Source: Xiphophorus maculatus (Eukaryota; Chordata; Actinopteri; Cyprinodontiformes; Poeciliidae). From it: a stretch of 64,000 nucleotides of DNA. Positions 45,445 to 57,640 of the stretch are shown here, in pieces (position 1 is the stretch's first letter; each line of letters starts with the position of its first letter). The stretch covers positions 79,501 through 143,500 of the forward strand of contig NC_036446.1 of NCBI RefSeq assembly GCF_002775205.1, written 5' to 3'. A model generated the notes under the pieces. The model saw only the letters and a list, made by a program, of their open reading frames with translations. It was not told the origin of the DNA and ran no database searches. A program made the position numbers and the translations under genes.

Positions 45445-45547
45445 AAGATGAGGGTCTGCAGGAGAAGAAGACATGGCTGCAGGTTTGGTCAGTTTCTGTG
45501 TTTTATTGAAGATCAGGCTAGAAGCGGAGGCCGACCGCTGAGCACGC

Positions 45548-47721
45548 TCAGTTGGCAGCGATGGTCTGGTCGACCCAGGCGCGCAGCTCGGTGACGCGGG
45601 CGTAGACGCCAGGGGAGCTGGTGCTGCAGGTGCTGCTGCCCCAGGACACGATGCCCACCAGAGTCCAGGCTCCGCTCTTCTCACAGACCAGAGGACCTCC
45701 AGAGTCACCCTGAGGAAAGAAACCCAGCAGGCTGATGAAAACCGGAGGTCAGACCGGATGAACAGAACCGGGTCAGAACTAAACTCCCACCATGCAGGAG
45801 GAGGCTCCGGCCGCTCCGGCGCAGATCATCAGGTCGGTGATGTTGCTGCCCCAGTAATTGCTGCAGTTAGCATTGGTGAGGAGGGGCAGAGCGGCCTGCT
45901 GCAGCAGAGCGGGGGTGCTGGGGGCTGCAAAACACACAACAGTTACCAGAAAGTTCAAACTCATTAGAAACTATTTTCCAAGTCAGGAATTATGAGACTA
46001 CAGTAAAGATATGATTATTACTCAGGAATAAAAACTACTTGCAGGGTTCTTAATTTCAACCTGGATGATGAATTAAAACATTTTTATAGTGAATGAAGTG
46101 AAACTTTGAACACAAAACAAGGTCTGAAAAATATGACAGGACCCTGTTTTATAAATTATTGTAAAGTTTCTGTTGCTTGCAATCTCTTGATGATTCTCTC
46201 ATAATGCTTTGTGAGCGTCAGCAGCTGTTACCGTTGTAGCGGGTCAGACCCCAGCCAGAGGTCACACACATCATGCCTCCAGGGAAGTTATCGGAGGACT
46301 CAGCCAGGCACACGGGGGAAACCCGCATGTTGAGCTGGGCGGGGCTGGACAGCTTGATCAGGGTGATGTCGTTATTGATGGTGAAGCTGTTGTACTGGGG
46401 GTGTCTGAACACCTGGCGGGAAGTGACACGTTAGGAGTGGCAGGTTAAAGGTCAGAGGATGTGAAGTGAAGGGTCTCACTTACCTGGCCGGGAGAAATCA
46501 CCTGGATGCTCTCTGCGTTGGAGGAGCGGTCGTGCTCTCCGAGGACCACGCGGTCGCTGGTCCTGCAACACACCAACAGTTTGATCTCTTCTTCTTTGGT
46601 AAAGCAGATCTCAGGTGTGTGACGCTTACCTGATAGTGCAGTGAGCAGCCGTCACCACCCAGTTCTCGTTGATGAGAGAGCCTCCGCAGAAGTGGAAGCC
46701 AGTGTAGTCCTGAAACAGAGGTCGGTCCCATTTTAACAGCTGTGCAAGTTGTAAGAACACTGCAGCCTGACAGGTCGGAGGTCAGCTCAGACACGCGGCG
46801 GATAAACTACGAGGAGGCGACGGCCGCACGTCAAGGTCGCCGTTTGACGGCAAAGAGCAGCCGGGTTGATATTTTCCAGTCCTGGAAAAATCAGAGGATG
46901 GATGCGTTTCTTCTGACAGCAGCATGTTTGCGTGTGTGAGATCTCTTCCAGCCTAATGTCGGACCTGGACCTGCCGATGTGGCCTTGAGGTCGGTGATCA
47001 GTATGCGACAGGCTGATGCAGAGCACGCCAAGATGCTTGGAAGAATTGCAAAGCAGGGTTATTCCACCAAACACTGATTTCTGACGGTAAACATTAGGGG
47101 CATGCAGTCTAAGAAAGATCAACTTTTATTCTTTGAGGTTGGAAAATGCAACGTTTTTGGCGTCTCCACCATTTTAATATTGGCTTCACATCCTCCAAAG
47201 TTCAGAAATGATCACATCTCCATAAAGTTGTTTAGTTTAACTGATCATCTGCAGGACGGTGAGGTACCAGCAACAATTATCGGTTAGAAAAGATTTCTAT
47301 GTCAGAGATTGTTCCTAAGAAGGAGGCGAGCATCCCTGAAGTTAACAGAATAAAGCATCTTTGTTTGTGGGAGTTTACCTGAAGAGACACCTGCCAGGGC
47401 CAGGAGTGAGGCACAGCCTCCTCACCGTTCACAATGCGGGCGTAACCGGTGATGACGGGAGTGATGGCAGGTGAGCCGCAACCTGGTGACATCATCATTA
47501 CATCATTACCAACAACAATTAGAAACAAACTCCTGACACCTCAGGAGAATGACGTGTTTCCTCTCCCTTCGACCGAAGCCGGACGTCTTTCTAACTTCGT
47601 GCAGCGTAGGCAGTCTGCAGACGTCTACGCTCGTCTCTGAGCGACTCTGCTGATGAAGGCCGGTCTCACCGTAGGCGGCGCCGACGAAGGCGAGGCAGGA
47701 GAGGATCCACAGGAAAGCCAT
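45548..47721 (-). CDS. ctrb1: Chymotrypsinogen-like serine protease, copy 2 (Gly226)
   Basis: Exons in coding order: 47670-47721, 47379-47482, 46630-46709, 46484-46562, 46232-46412, 45791-45924, 45548-45709, giving 263 residues. Signal peptide, activation site, catalytic His57/Asp102/Ser195 and Ser189 are the same as in copy 1. The only protein differences I find are Thr224 to Ser and Ala226 to Gly (SPGVYARV instead of TPAVYARV). Gly226 is the chymotrypsin A-type residue lining the S1 pocket. The TATA box (about 47,757-47,764) and polyA signal (45,502-45,507) are also kept, so both copies look functional. The symbol is by family only; the copies need separate names. Confidence 0.95.
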
Positions 47722-47733
47722 GGCTCGATCATG

Positions 47734-47855
47734 TCCACTCCCTTTGGGCCCGCTGCTTTTATACAGCAGTGGAGCGATATGATTGGACGGGACAGCAGGG
47801 ACATCTTATCAGAAGACAGTGGGAGTTTGGACAGGTGTGGGTATTTTTCCACCTG
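47734..47855 (-). promoter_or_regulatory. Promoter of chymotrypsinogen copy 2: TATA box and PTF1-like motif
   Basis: Same layout as copy 1: TATAAAAG about 40 bp upstream of the ATG, and an E-box/TC-box group 110-135 bp upstream. No base difference from copy 1 was seen in this segment. Confidence 0.65.
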
Positions 47856-48024
47856 AAGAAGCAGGAACACGAAGGTCAGAATGAGACCATAAGGCTGGAA
47901 GTTGAATTAGTATTAAAATCAAACTGTTACCAAAGTGAAGCTGGACGTCACTTCATCACTGAGTTCTGAATAAATACCACCAAATAATTGGAGCTCAAAG
48001 CTCATGTTAAGTGATATTGAAGTA

Positions 48025-48769
48025 AAGAGAGTATTATCAGCCAATCAAACATTCTCCCTGGGGATTCTGCCAAACGGTGGATCCAACAGGATGAACTTCA
48101 GCCCAGATCTTGAGGTTCTGACTTCTCCATTGCTGTCAGATGAAACGGAGCCAACTTTCTACAGTCTGAGTCTCTGTTGGTCTAACAGCTTCCAGAGGAC
48201 TTTCCGTCTCCCAGCATGAACTCGTCCACCATTGGTCTCAGTGCCTCCTGCTTCCTTTTCCTCCTGCTGAAGATGTTGTGGTCGCAACTCTTCCACTTCC
48301 TTTCTGGAGGTTTTCACAGATGCCTTGTGTTTCCGTTCCTCAGCTCTCCAGTGAGGGAGTTCAGGTGTTTCCTGAAAAAACCCTGCTGAGGATCCCTCAG
48401 TGTCTCTGCTGGGCCCCTCCAGGGGTCCAGGGCCCATCTGGACTCCTAACCAGGCTCACCATCCGTTCTCTAAGCCTCAGCCTCCTGAAAACTCTTTGAC
48501 CTTCAGACTCCATGACACCTTTGCTTCTTGTTTTGGTTTCTGGCTCCTTTGAGTCTTAGTGGAGTTCCCTTTGTGGTAGTTAGTCTTGCTTTATGCTTTG
48601 ATATTTTCCACCCTGCCTCAGTAGTTCAGCTCCCGTTTTTGTGTTTGTCATTGCTGAATCTTTCTGTTCAGTTCCTGCGTTGCATGATCAGAGGATCTTC
48701 CTCCTCTCAGTTGTTTTTCTGAAGGTCTCTGTTGAACAGTTTTTTCTGCATTTGGGTCCTTTCAGACGT
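48025..48769. other. Region downstream of copy 2 block; possible LTR-retrotransposon remains
   Basis: No intact frame. A T-rich leader-like stretch ends in TTTGGGTCCT near 48,760, next to the gypsy RT remnant on the other strand. I cannot define LTR borders. Confidence 0.35.
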
Positions 48770-49400
48770 AACAATATGGACCTGATGTTCTGCAACATCT
48801 TTCAAAAAGAAGATCATGTCATCTAGATGGATGAAGAGAAGATGTTACAGACTCAGAAAACATAATTCACAAGGTCCTGGAAAACAGCAGGAGCATCTGT
48901 TAACAACCATGAACAAGCACCCCAAGTGACCCGCATGTATCTCATCTCATTTTCTGGAAAAGACAGTAGGAGCTAGATCTGCTTCAGTGGGTGTGAGGAA
49001 TTGTTTTTATTGGCTATAATATGACAGATTGTCCCTGCAGCTGGGGATTTCTCTACGTATTTCTCCATAGCATCTCTTTCAAGTTTAGACAGATTGTAAA
49101 CCTCTGCTGGGTGCTAAAGTGGTTCCTGAAAGAACATCTGTGGGACAATCAGTGGGTCTGTGGGGTTCCAGGTCCCTCACAGACTCTGGGTGTTCACAAC
49201 GAACACCTTGTGAACAGTTCCTTTGGACAGATCACAAGCAAGAAGAGTCACCTTACTGAATCATTTCACTGCAGAGACCAGTTGATGCTTGCGTTGTGTT
49301 TCTGGAACTACCAGCATCCTAAGACAACAAATGGTCTCATGTCTGATGAGTGACAGCTGAGAGACTTTCCATCCAAAGACAGGACCGAAGGGATCGGACA
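48770..49400 (-). mobile_element. Ty3/gypsy retrotransposon RT remnant
   Basis: Minus-strand reading across several stops gives LEPHRPTDCPTDVLSGTT, matching the start of gypsy RT domains. Downstream come TEADLAPTVFSR and then LFIHLDDMIFF with KMLQNIRSILLRL, the (Y/H)LDD catalytic region. Internal sequence between these blocks is deleted and stops are frequent, so it is inactive. Confidence 0.65.
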
Positions 49401-51770
49401 GGTTTGGTGGGAATTCATTGCAGTTTCACTGGTTCTACATGGAGCAGATGTTGCTGGGATCCATGAGAGTTTGAACAGGGAAATAGTCGTAATGTGTCAA
49501 GTTATCCTTTGATGTTTAAATGGGTGCTCGTTGAATTTATCTCCACTTTCTCTGTGCTTTTTGGAATAATATGTGATTATTGCTGATAGTGCAGCTGTTC
49601 TCAGCTCAGCCTCCTGAATGTTGACTCTGTTATCGCTGTGTCCACAGATCAGCGACACGTGGGAATGTGCTGGGAGTAAAGCTCTCATTTAGCCAGAATA
49701 CATCCAACATTTCCCAGCACTGTTTTAGAAAAATGATAAAATGACCTTCATCAAAAATCTGAGAAATGAACCAGTTATATGGGAATAAAATCATGTCAAT
49801 ATTAGTCAATTCATCCGCATAACAAATATTTTTGTGATTCTGCATCTTCAGCTGAACAGCTTCGCTCTGACGTTCAACTAAAGTTCATTCAGCAGGAAAA
49901 ACTTTCACGTTCTTGTTACATTTCGTTTTTACCTGCTTAGTTTCTGAAAGTTCAGTTGAGCCAATCAGAGAGCTTCATGTCAGGTCAAGTGACCCATGAG
50001 AACACAGCTTCTGCCTCAGCTCTGATAAGCAACTGACCCCAGAGCCAACGGCTGCTCTGATTGGCCGCTGGCTTCAGGAGTTGCAACAGAAAATCATCAT
50101 CATCATCAGGTCTGACTAACAAATCAAGGCTGCTGCTGGAGTTCTGACTAAAACCAGGAAGATAGAGACACACCCTACTTCACCTGGTTCTACACCACCC
50201 GGTTCTGCTTCACCCGGTTCAGATCAGATCAGATCAATGCGTCTGGACTTTATTGAAGAAAGCTTTTGGTCGGATATCCAGACAGCAGGAGGAGGAGCCT
50301 AATTCATTTAGAATTTCCTCTGGGCTTTTAGGGTTTAGCAGTTGAAATAGAACCATTTTTTTCTGCATTTGTTATGTAATTTGTGTAGCATTGCTGCTGG
50401 ATTCAGTCTGGATGTTCAGATTAATCCTCTGATTTTTTTGTAACCTTTTCTCCAGTTTGCAACAAGCAGTTATATCAAAGTTAATCAGCAGAGGGCATCA
50501 GAGTGCAGATCTGCCTGCATTAGCAGCTCGGTCTGAAGAACAGATTCATGTGAAACTGACTGATTTTTTTTTTTTTTTTTTCAGTTTCTCAGGTCAAACC
50601 GTAATAATTCAGAGCTCAGAGACAGGAAGTGACTTTGACTCCTGCAGAGGATCAGAGGAGATCGAACATGTTAGAAAAGACTGGAACAGATGTTTGAAAC
50701 GGTCCCCTAAAGTCTGAGGAAATGCTTTGATAGTGTTGAATTTCCATGGTTTTTATGTTTTCCCTTAGTTGTCTTTCCATCATGTATTCAATTGGTTTTG
50801 TCATATTTGATCATGGATTAATCCATGTTGTTGTGTTTCCCATCAGAACCATGTTATTCTAATGAAGATGTTTCAGGGTTAAACTCTGAGCAGAAGGCAG
50901 ATAGTCTGAGTACAGCCACCCAGCTTCCTGGTACTCTGGGTTTTTGTTTCAGAACATCAACCAGGCAACCCAGTTCTGAGTCGGGTCTGCCCTGAATGGT
51001 TCACCATGGCAATGGGAGAAAAAAACAAGCCTGAAAGAATAAATTTCTCACCAATTAGAAATCTTAATGACAGCATAAGGAGAAAATCACAACATTACAA
51101 CAGAAGGTGCTGGGACCTGCCCAGATTATTCCCTGTATCTATTCATATGCATTCCTTATGATGACCTTCGTTTAATAGTTCTCTGTTGTGAAACCAATTG
51201 TCAAGGTGGGTTTCCAAAATCCCCAAATGTTAATCTTTGCTGACGACGATACTTAAAATGACATTTGTTAACTTATTTCATATGCTACCAGTGTTAATAT
51301 GTAATATCTTAAGTCCCTTTATTGTGATTTTATAAGACATGAAATGAAGAAGAAGAATGAAGATTGTGATGCACTGTATGATTATCCTGCACATCTATTG
51401 TACAATCAAATCATGGCAGCAATTCATCTGGTGGATTTGGAGTTCTGCGTCAAAACGCTCTTTCTGGACATCATGTCTCCTTCTCAGACGACGAGTCAAA
51501 CAGAAACACCTGAACAGGTGCAGCTTTACAGAGAAAACCACAGGGGCAATCTGGAGATCTTCCTCCAGCGTTCCTTCAGTACTTCCCACTGCCACTTTAC
51601 TCAGTAAGCTGTCAGGATGTGACTTTGTTCATGAGATTAAAGCCAGTGGGGCCAGACTGGGAGGCTGCAGCGGCCCCATCCATCTCTGAATCTCAGAGCC
51701 GCTGCAGCAGCATCAGAGTCAAAACAGCCTTTCTTCATCAGGAACCACCATGAAGACCACAGGCTGCAGA
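49401..51770. other. Intergenic, nothing recognised
   Basis: No gene or element that I can support. A T-run lies at about 50,564-50,581 and a repeated AGATC pattern at 50,220-50,236. Open frames at 51,344-51,689 overlap each other and lack family features. Confidence 0.5.
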
Positions 51771-51779
51771 TAAAGTCCA

Positions 51780-54530
51780 GTTTTTATTAACATTTTTCAT
51801 TTTCACATATATTAACATAACAGGTCAAATTCCCACCCACCCTAACCCGCACAAAATCGGCACATCATAAAACGGTTAAGACAACAAGGGATAAATACAA
51901 CAAAAATTGATCCAAATCTTTCCACAAGTAATCAAAAAAAGACAATTACACAAACGACTAAGCAGTGGCAGGTCTGTCATTAACAGTCTTCCTTAAATTT
52001 CATTGAACACAGAGTCCTTCTTCCAAAATCTCAGAATCAACCTTTTAGGAATCACCATGCCAAACAAAACAGCCATTTTCTCACTTTTAGTGGCTGATTG
52101 CAAAGCATTGAAGGGCCCCAGGATGGCAAGAAGTGGTTCTGGGTCCCATTGTTTATAAAAACTGTAAAAAAAAAAAAAAAGTATAAGATTTTCTTCCAAA
52201 TGAGTGAAGCTAAACACAACCAGAAGGAGAATCACGTTACCAATAGTAGCCTGACAACAATTACAAATTGGAGACACTTGTAAAGAAAGGGCTCAGTTTC
52301 TCCCTGGAGTCTGTGTGATGTTTTGAACTGGATGAGATTGTGTCTGGCATTGACTGAACAGTTTTGTACACTTCATCAGGCATCTGCTGCCCTAACTCAT
52401 CCGCCCATGCTGTCTTCATTCTGGTTGTGTCTACAGGCATAATACTGAAGACCTTATAAAAGTACGACACTGCCCCCTGATTGACAAGGTCAAATTTATT
52501 TATTGCCTCCAGGGTTTCATGCTTGGTTAAAGCTGGTACATTTTTCCTAACATAGTCCCGGACCTGTAGATAAGTCCGGGTGGCACAGATGAGCTGAAGG
52601 CTAGGAGCTCAGAAACTGGTAGCAACTGGGACAAATGTAGAGACATGTGACACAAACAGACGACTGGATAGGCGAGGAACGACAAGGAATCAAGAGACAG
52701 CTGGATTTAAATACACAGAGGGTAATCAGGGAACACGAGACACAGCTGGGAGCAGTCACAGGTAGACGGGACAACACTCAAAAAACACAGAAACCTAAAT
52801 TAACACAAAGGAACAAAACAAATCCTGACAAGCTAAGGGACAGGAGATGTTCTGATTAGTAATGTAAATAAATTATTTCTATCCATTTTGTAAACGGGTC
52901 CAAAACCAACTTTTTTGAGGACATACATCATATAAGACCATTGTACTTGATCAAGAGGACGTTGTGCACCTAGCAAAACAATAGACTCATCTGAATGATA
53001 TGAATATAACATATTGAAAAACGGCACAGATTAAAAACATATGCCAGTCTGATCCAGGTGGATGAGTAAACCTGTGTATTTTTTGAATCTATTGGCTAAA
53101 ATTTCCCCAAGGATTTTGGTTTCTAGAGAGAGAAATGAAATTGGGCAATGGGATGAAACGACCTCTGGGTCTCGGCCAGGTTTAGGAATGAGCGAAACAT
53201 TGGCTCTGTATGAAGTGGGAGGCAGTCTTGTCACTTGTTTAGTGGTTTAACATACGCAAAAATAGAGGCGATAATTTGAGACTGAATACTTTGAAGAACT
53301 GGACACTGAAGCTGTCAGGACCTGACGCTTTGTTGCTGGGAAGGGTAGAGACAACAGATTCAACTTCCTGTAAAGTTATGCTGGCTTCCAGAGCTTCAAC
53401 CGAATCTGATGGTAGTCTCAGCAGATTCAAATTTTCAAAAATTCTTCCCATATTTCCAATGTCCAATTTTCCCTGTGACTGATAAATAGATGTCTGCAAA
53501 GCAGTCATTGATTTTATCCGGATCTGTGAGTAAAGTCCCGTCTTCAAGCTCAATACGAAGTTTGGCTCCAGAGGTCAGCGATTGTTTAACAGCTGATGGG
53601 GTTTGTCACCTAACTCAAAGTGTCTTTGTTTGACTTGTACCAGTAATTTAGAAACGTTTCTTGACATAATGCAATAATATTCATATCTTAGAGCTGATAT
53701 TTTATTGAGTGTATCTGGACACTGCTTTAATTTATTTGAGTTATCTAAGTCAGCAGGTCATCCATCTCTTCCAACCTCGTCTTGGACTCTCTGCTTTTTG
53801 CTGCCTCAAACAAAATTATACATCCCCTTATTACCGTCTTCATTGCTTCCCAGAGCATTGAATCATCCTCATCCCCCTTCTCATTACAGCTCAGGTATGA
53901 CTTCATTTTGTTTGAAATATAGGAGCAAAATTCCTTATCTTTCAACAGAGTTATTTAAGCGCCAGTTCCACCTTCCCTTTTTATAATCCAATTTAAGATT
54001 CAGCCACACAGGAGCGTGATCTGATATGTGAATATTGTGGTATTTGCAGCTTGATACTGATGCTACACTCCAGAATCCAAGAAGAAGTAATCAATCCTAG
54101 AGTAGGACTTATGTACTGCGGAAACGTTCGGCAACTTTAGCAGTTGTTTTCTTAATATGGCTTTCCTGGAGAAACCAAATATCAGCCTCAGTGAAGGCAG
54201 GTGTGCTTATACTTTACCTCTTTTTAGAGGGTTATTTATCCCTCCAACATTCCAGCTCATCAAATTAATCCTGCCCTTACTATATTTATCTGGATCGGTT
54301 CACATTCATTTGTGTGCATTTTAGTAACTAACTTGCATGACTGTGAAACTATTCAGAACATGAAACAGCCCCTGCAATAACATAACTAACCCTCTCCGCT
54401 ACCAAACATAACTGCACAGAACCAGGGGCAGTTATGTTTGCCCCAACCTAAAGCCAGACCCAGCCGTGCACAAGACAGTTTGCAGACAAAGTCCGTCGGT
54501 TACCATTCTCTACTTTCTCTTGTATGTCCA
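51780..54530 (-). mobile_element. L1-like LINE fragment, degenerate
   Basis: On the minus strand 53,240-53,553 encodes EVESVVSTLPSNKASGPDSF and 53,031-53,234 encodes ANVSLIPKPGRDPEVVSS with ILANRFKKYTGLLIHLDQTG, the early RT blocks of L1-type ORF2. Further 3', 52,261-52,470 gives KTAWADELGQQMPDEVY, a C-terminal motif of fish L1. The upstream part (to about 54,500) has endonuclease-like remains (IPLVAEFWSVAS-type, weak). Multiple stops. An unrelated repeat interrupts it at about 52,590-52,830. Confidence 0.75.
52590..52830. repeat. Dispersed repeat inserted in the L1-like fragment
   Basis: Relative of 30,012-30,370 (shared GGTAGCAACTGG, TTTAAATACACAGAG, AGACGGGACAACAC and AAACCTAAAT blocks). 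L1-like coding sequence resumes on both sides. Confidence 0.6.
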
Positions 54531-54537
54531 CAATACG

Positions 54538-54870
54538 ACCGCAGTGAAGTTAGTTTCAAGTTGGATATTGGCGCTCCACGGTGTAAGCGGCGTTTAGCTA
54601 AAGGTTGATCCGATTTATGAGCGCTAATGTCGGCCAGCCGTTCTCCACCGCTCCCTCCCCAAGCGCTCGGAGGTTCACTTAGGGACCGTCAACAAATTTC
54701 CGAACCAAACACTCCTGTCAAACAAATGTTAATAAATGCCTTGCCTTGTGACCAACTGACACAAAAAGTGCTAATTCATGCTTTTAAACTATTTTTTAGT
54801 CAAAATTTAGTATTTTTCTTCAATAGCTTCCAATTCATGTCACCTATCGACTCAAAATCACTTTGAAATT
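54538..54870. repeat. Left arm of a 4.5-kb inverted repeat
   Basis: From ACCGCAGTGAAGTTAG to about CACTTTGAAATTA, this arm is the near-perfect reverse complement of 58,998 down to 57,641. That other arm is interrupted by a 1-kb transposon. Confidence 0.92.
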
Positions 54871-55560
54871 ATTCAAATAATCTGGATTGAAGAGGCACAC
54901 TAATTTTTATTCCATTTTAGTAGATTTTTGGCATTTTATCTATTTTTTTAGTTAAAATTTTGTGGTTTTCTTCAATAGCTTCTAGGTCATGTGACCTATT
55001 GACTCAAAACCAGTGTGAAATTATTCTACTAGTCTGTGTAGATGATGCACACTCATTTATATTCCTTTTTAACTATTTTTTTTATTTTGGGGGTCAAAAT
55101 TAGTATGTTTTCTTCAATAGCTTCCAAAGCATGTAACCTATTGAATCAAAATCACTTTACTAATCAGCAGAGATAAGGCACACTCATTTTATTCCATTTT
55201 AACTCATTTTTTTGTTTTTTGGATAGTTTTTTAGTCAAAATGTAGTATTTTTCTTCAATAGCTTCCAAGTCATGTGACCTATCCCCTCAAAATCAGTGAG
55301 AAATTGTTCTACTAGATGGGAGGGATGAGGCACACTCATTTTTGTCCCATTTTAGATATCTTTGAATTTTTAAAGCAATTTGAATTTACGTATTAAAAAA
55401 TATGATTGGTGTTTAATAGCTTACATGTCATGTGACCAACTGACAAAGCATAAACAGGGTTAAATGGAATAAAAATGAGTGTACCTCATCTATCCAGTCC
55501 AGTAGAATCATTTCACATTGATTTTGAGTTAACTGGTCACATGACCCATAAGCTATTGAA
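54796..55560. repeat. Degenerate tandem repeat, about 130-140-bp units
   Basis: Four or more units share TTCTTCAATAGCTTCCAA, CATGTGACCTAT, GACTCAAAATCA and GGCACACTCATTTT. The last part (about 55,440-55,560) carries the unit in inverted orientation. Confidence 0.8.
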
Positions 55561-55564
55561 GAAG

Positions 55565-56960
55565 AACCCAGAAGACCTGACCAGGGAGGCGTCCAGGAGG
55601 AATCCCAATCTGATGCCACTGCAAGAGGCTCCAGTGCTTCTATCCTGAGTCGGTTCCGGATCTCTAAGGGAGAAGACACCCTGTGGAAAAAAGTCATTTT
55701 GGCCGCTTGTGTCTGTGATCTTGTTGTTTCAGTCAAGACCCCTAAATCTTTGTGTTTTGATCCAGCTCTCTCTTCACCATGACAGACTGGGACAGCGCCA
55801 GTTTCACTGCAGCCAGTCCGTCTATTGATCTCCTGTTCCATTTCTACCTCGTTCGTCATGTTATGGATTCTGTCTTTTCCTCTGTCTCTTTTAGCCTCTT
55901 TCCTCTGCTCAACAAGCTGCAGCTTACATAACCATGTTTATGTGTGACTGCTGGCAGTCATATGTAAACAGACTGAAACTGATTAGACTGTCCTTTAGGG
56001 AGGGAACAGATTGAAGAGAAGAATAAAAAGCTAAACTCGTGCTACTGTAACAGAGTTACAAATGTGTTTCTTTGTTAAATTATTATTTCTTATTCATTTT
56101 ATATTGAGAATTTGTGAATTTTACCTTATTCAGTTATTTTTATTTATTTTGTTGTTTTTGCCTGCGGGGGTCGCCCTTCTGCTCTCCGCCTCGTTTGTGT
56201 TTCCTGGGCTTCCGTAGTTTATTCCAGCCCTCGTAGCTCCTCTGCCCCCCCTTTTTCCTCAGAGCGTTGTTCCGCGCTGCTGTGGAGCCGGAGTGCAGGG
56301 AGAAGGAGTTGAGGAGGTTGTTCATTTGTTTTCCCTTCTTCCCCCAGAATAAAAAAATAAAATATCTGGTTGAGACCCACCTGAACGACTTCTGAGACTC
56401 ATTGATGCCACCTGTTACACTACAGTCTTCGCCTCATTGGTTCCATCCATAAGGTTTGCAGAGTGTAACTCTGTGTCTGATCCATCTGTATGAAATGTAT
56501 GGCTTGTAACATTTGATCATCTTTCGGCATTAAAGATGTTCTCTGTTTTTATATAACCAAATCTCATTATTTCCCAAGGTAATTTACACTCAGGGGTTCT
56601 GGTCGGGTCCTGAAACTGCTAAACGAACCTGGGTGGTGCACAGAGACAGAAATGAAAGAACTCCAACAGTGAAGGAGTTGATTCATTTACTTAAACTCCT
56701 CCACTTGGGTCAACACAATCTCCCCTGACCCGGAGAAGGCACTCTACCCTTTTCCAGCTAAAGACCATGGCGTCGGATCTGGAGGTACTGATCCCGGCCG
56801 CTTCACACTCTGCTGCGAACCGCTCCAGTAAAGCTGTAGATCACGACCCAATGAAGCCAGCAGGACCACATCATCTGCAAAAAGCAGAGACGTGACCCCA
56901 AAGCCACCATATGGACCAAAACGGACCAAAACGGTTATATATGGACCAAAACGGATCCCT
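55565..56960 (-). mobile_element. Fragment of the APE/RT LINE, split by an insertion
   Basis: Positions 55,565-55,860 and 56,690-56,960 match, on the minus strand, consecutive parts of the LINE at 35,870-38,942 (about 38,720 back to 38,130). The second part still reads LLFADDVVLLAS. The roughly 830 bp between them (55,862-56,690) are foreign and unassigned. Confidence 0.75.
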
Positions 56961-56994
56961 TCAAAAGCCCGGCTGTGCAGAACGTGGCCTCGGA

Positions 56995-57130
56995 CTCAAT
57001 GTCCCCCAAATCCAAAAATCTAATCAAATTTTATTTGTATAGCACATTTCAACAATAAGGCATTTCAAAGAGCTTTACACCATAAAAGCACAAAAATACA
57101 GTCATAGAAACACAGCCAACAACTGAAACA
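56995..57130 (-). mobile_element. 3' tail of a LINE-like repeat
   Basis: AATCAAATTTTATTTGTATA with GCACATTTC and TTTCAAAGAGCTTTACA, related to the tails at 20,525 and 23,245-23,330. Confidence 0.6.
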
Positions 57131-57640
57131 TTACATTTTGTCGCTCCATATCAGATCATTAAGAGACAAGCTTACGACGCAGAGTTTAAGCTCCAGGCGA
57201 TCAGTGACGCAGTAAAACACGGGAACAGAGCAGCAGCAGAGGATTTAACATGAACCAATCAATGGTTATAGTGGAAGTGGATATATATTGTGATTTGATT
57301 TACAGTAACAGTATCAGACTGTTTTTTACATGTTTATTGAATCGAGGAAAAGTTCCCCTCCACTATATGTTATACCTTGCTGTTGTTAAAAGATAAACTG
57401 TGTCACGAAAATACCACTTTACCTTTACCTCGGGGAAAATAATAAAACAGCTGTTTATTCATTTTGGGAATGAAGGGAGTTTTCAGAACGCTGGTTTGTA
57501 ATCTATAAATAAAGTTTGACTGACCTATCTGACTGTTTTGTCGACATTCCCTTTAGTGCAGCTCCATCTAATGGATGCATAACGTAACCCAGCCTCTACA
57601 GTAGCGGCTATTCTATGCGCCTTATAATGCGGAAAATACG

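Larger units (their letters stand above)
45445..48024. repeat. Chymotrypsinogen duplication block, copy 2
   Basis: Direct repeat of 32,647-35,226, same orientation, equal length. Confidence 0.97.
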
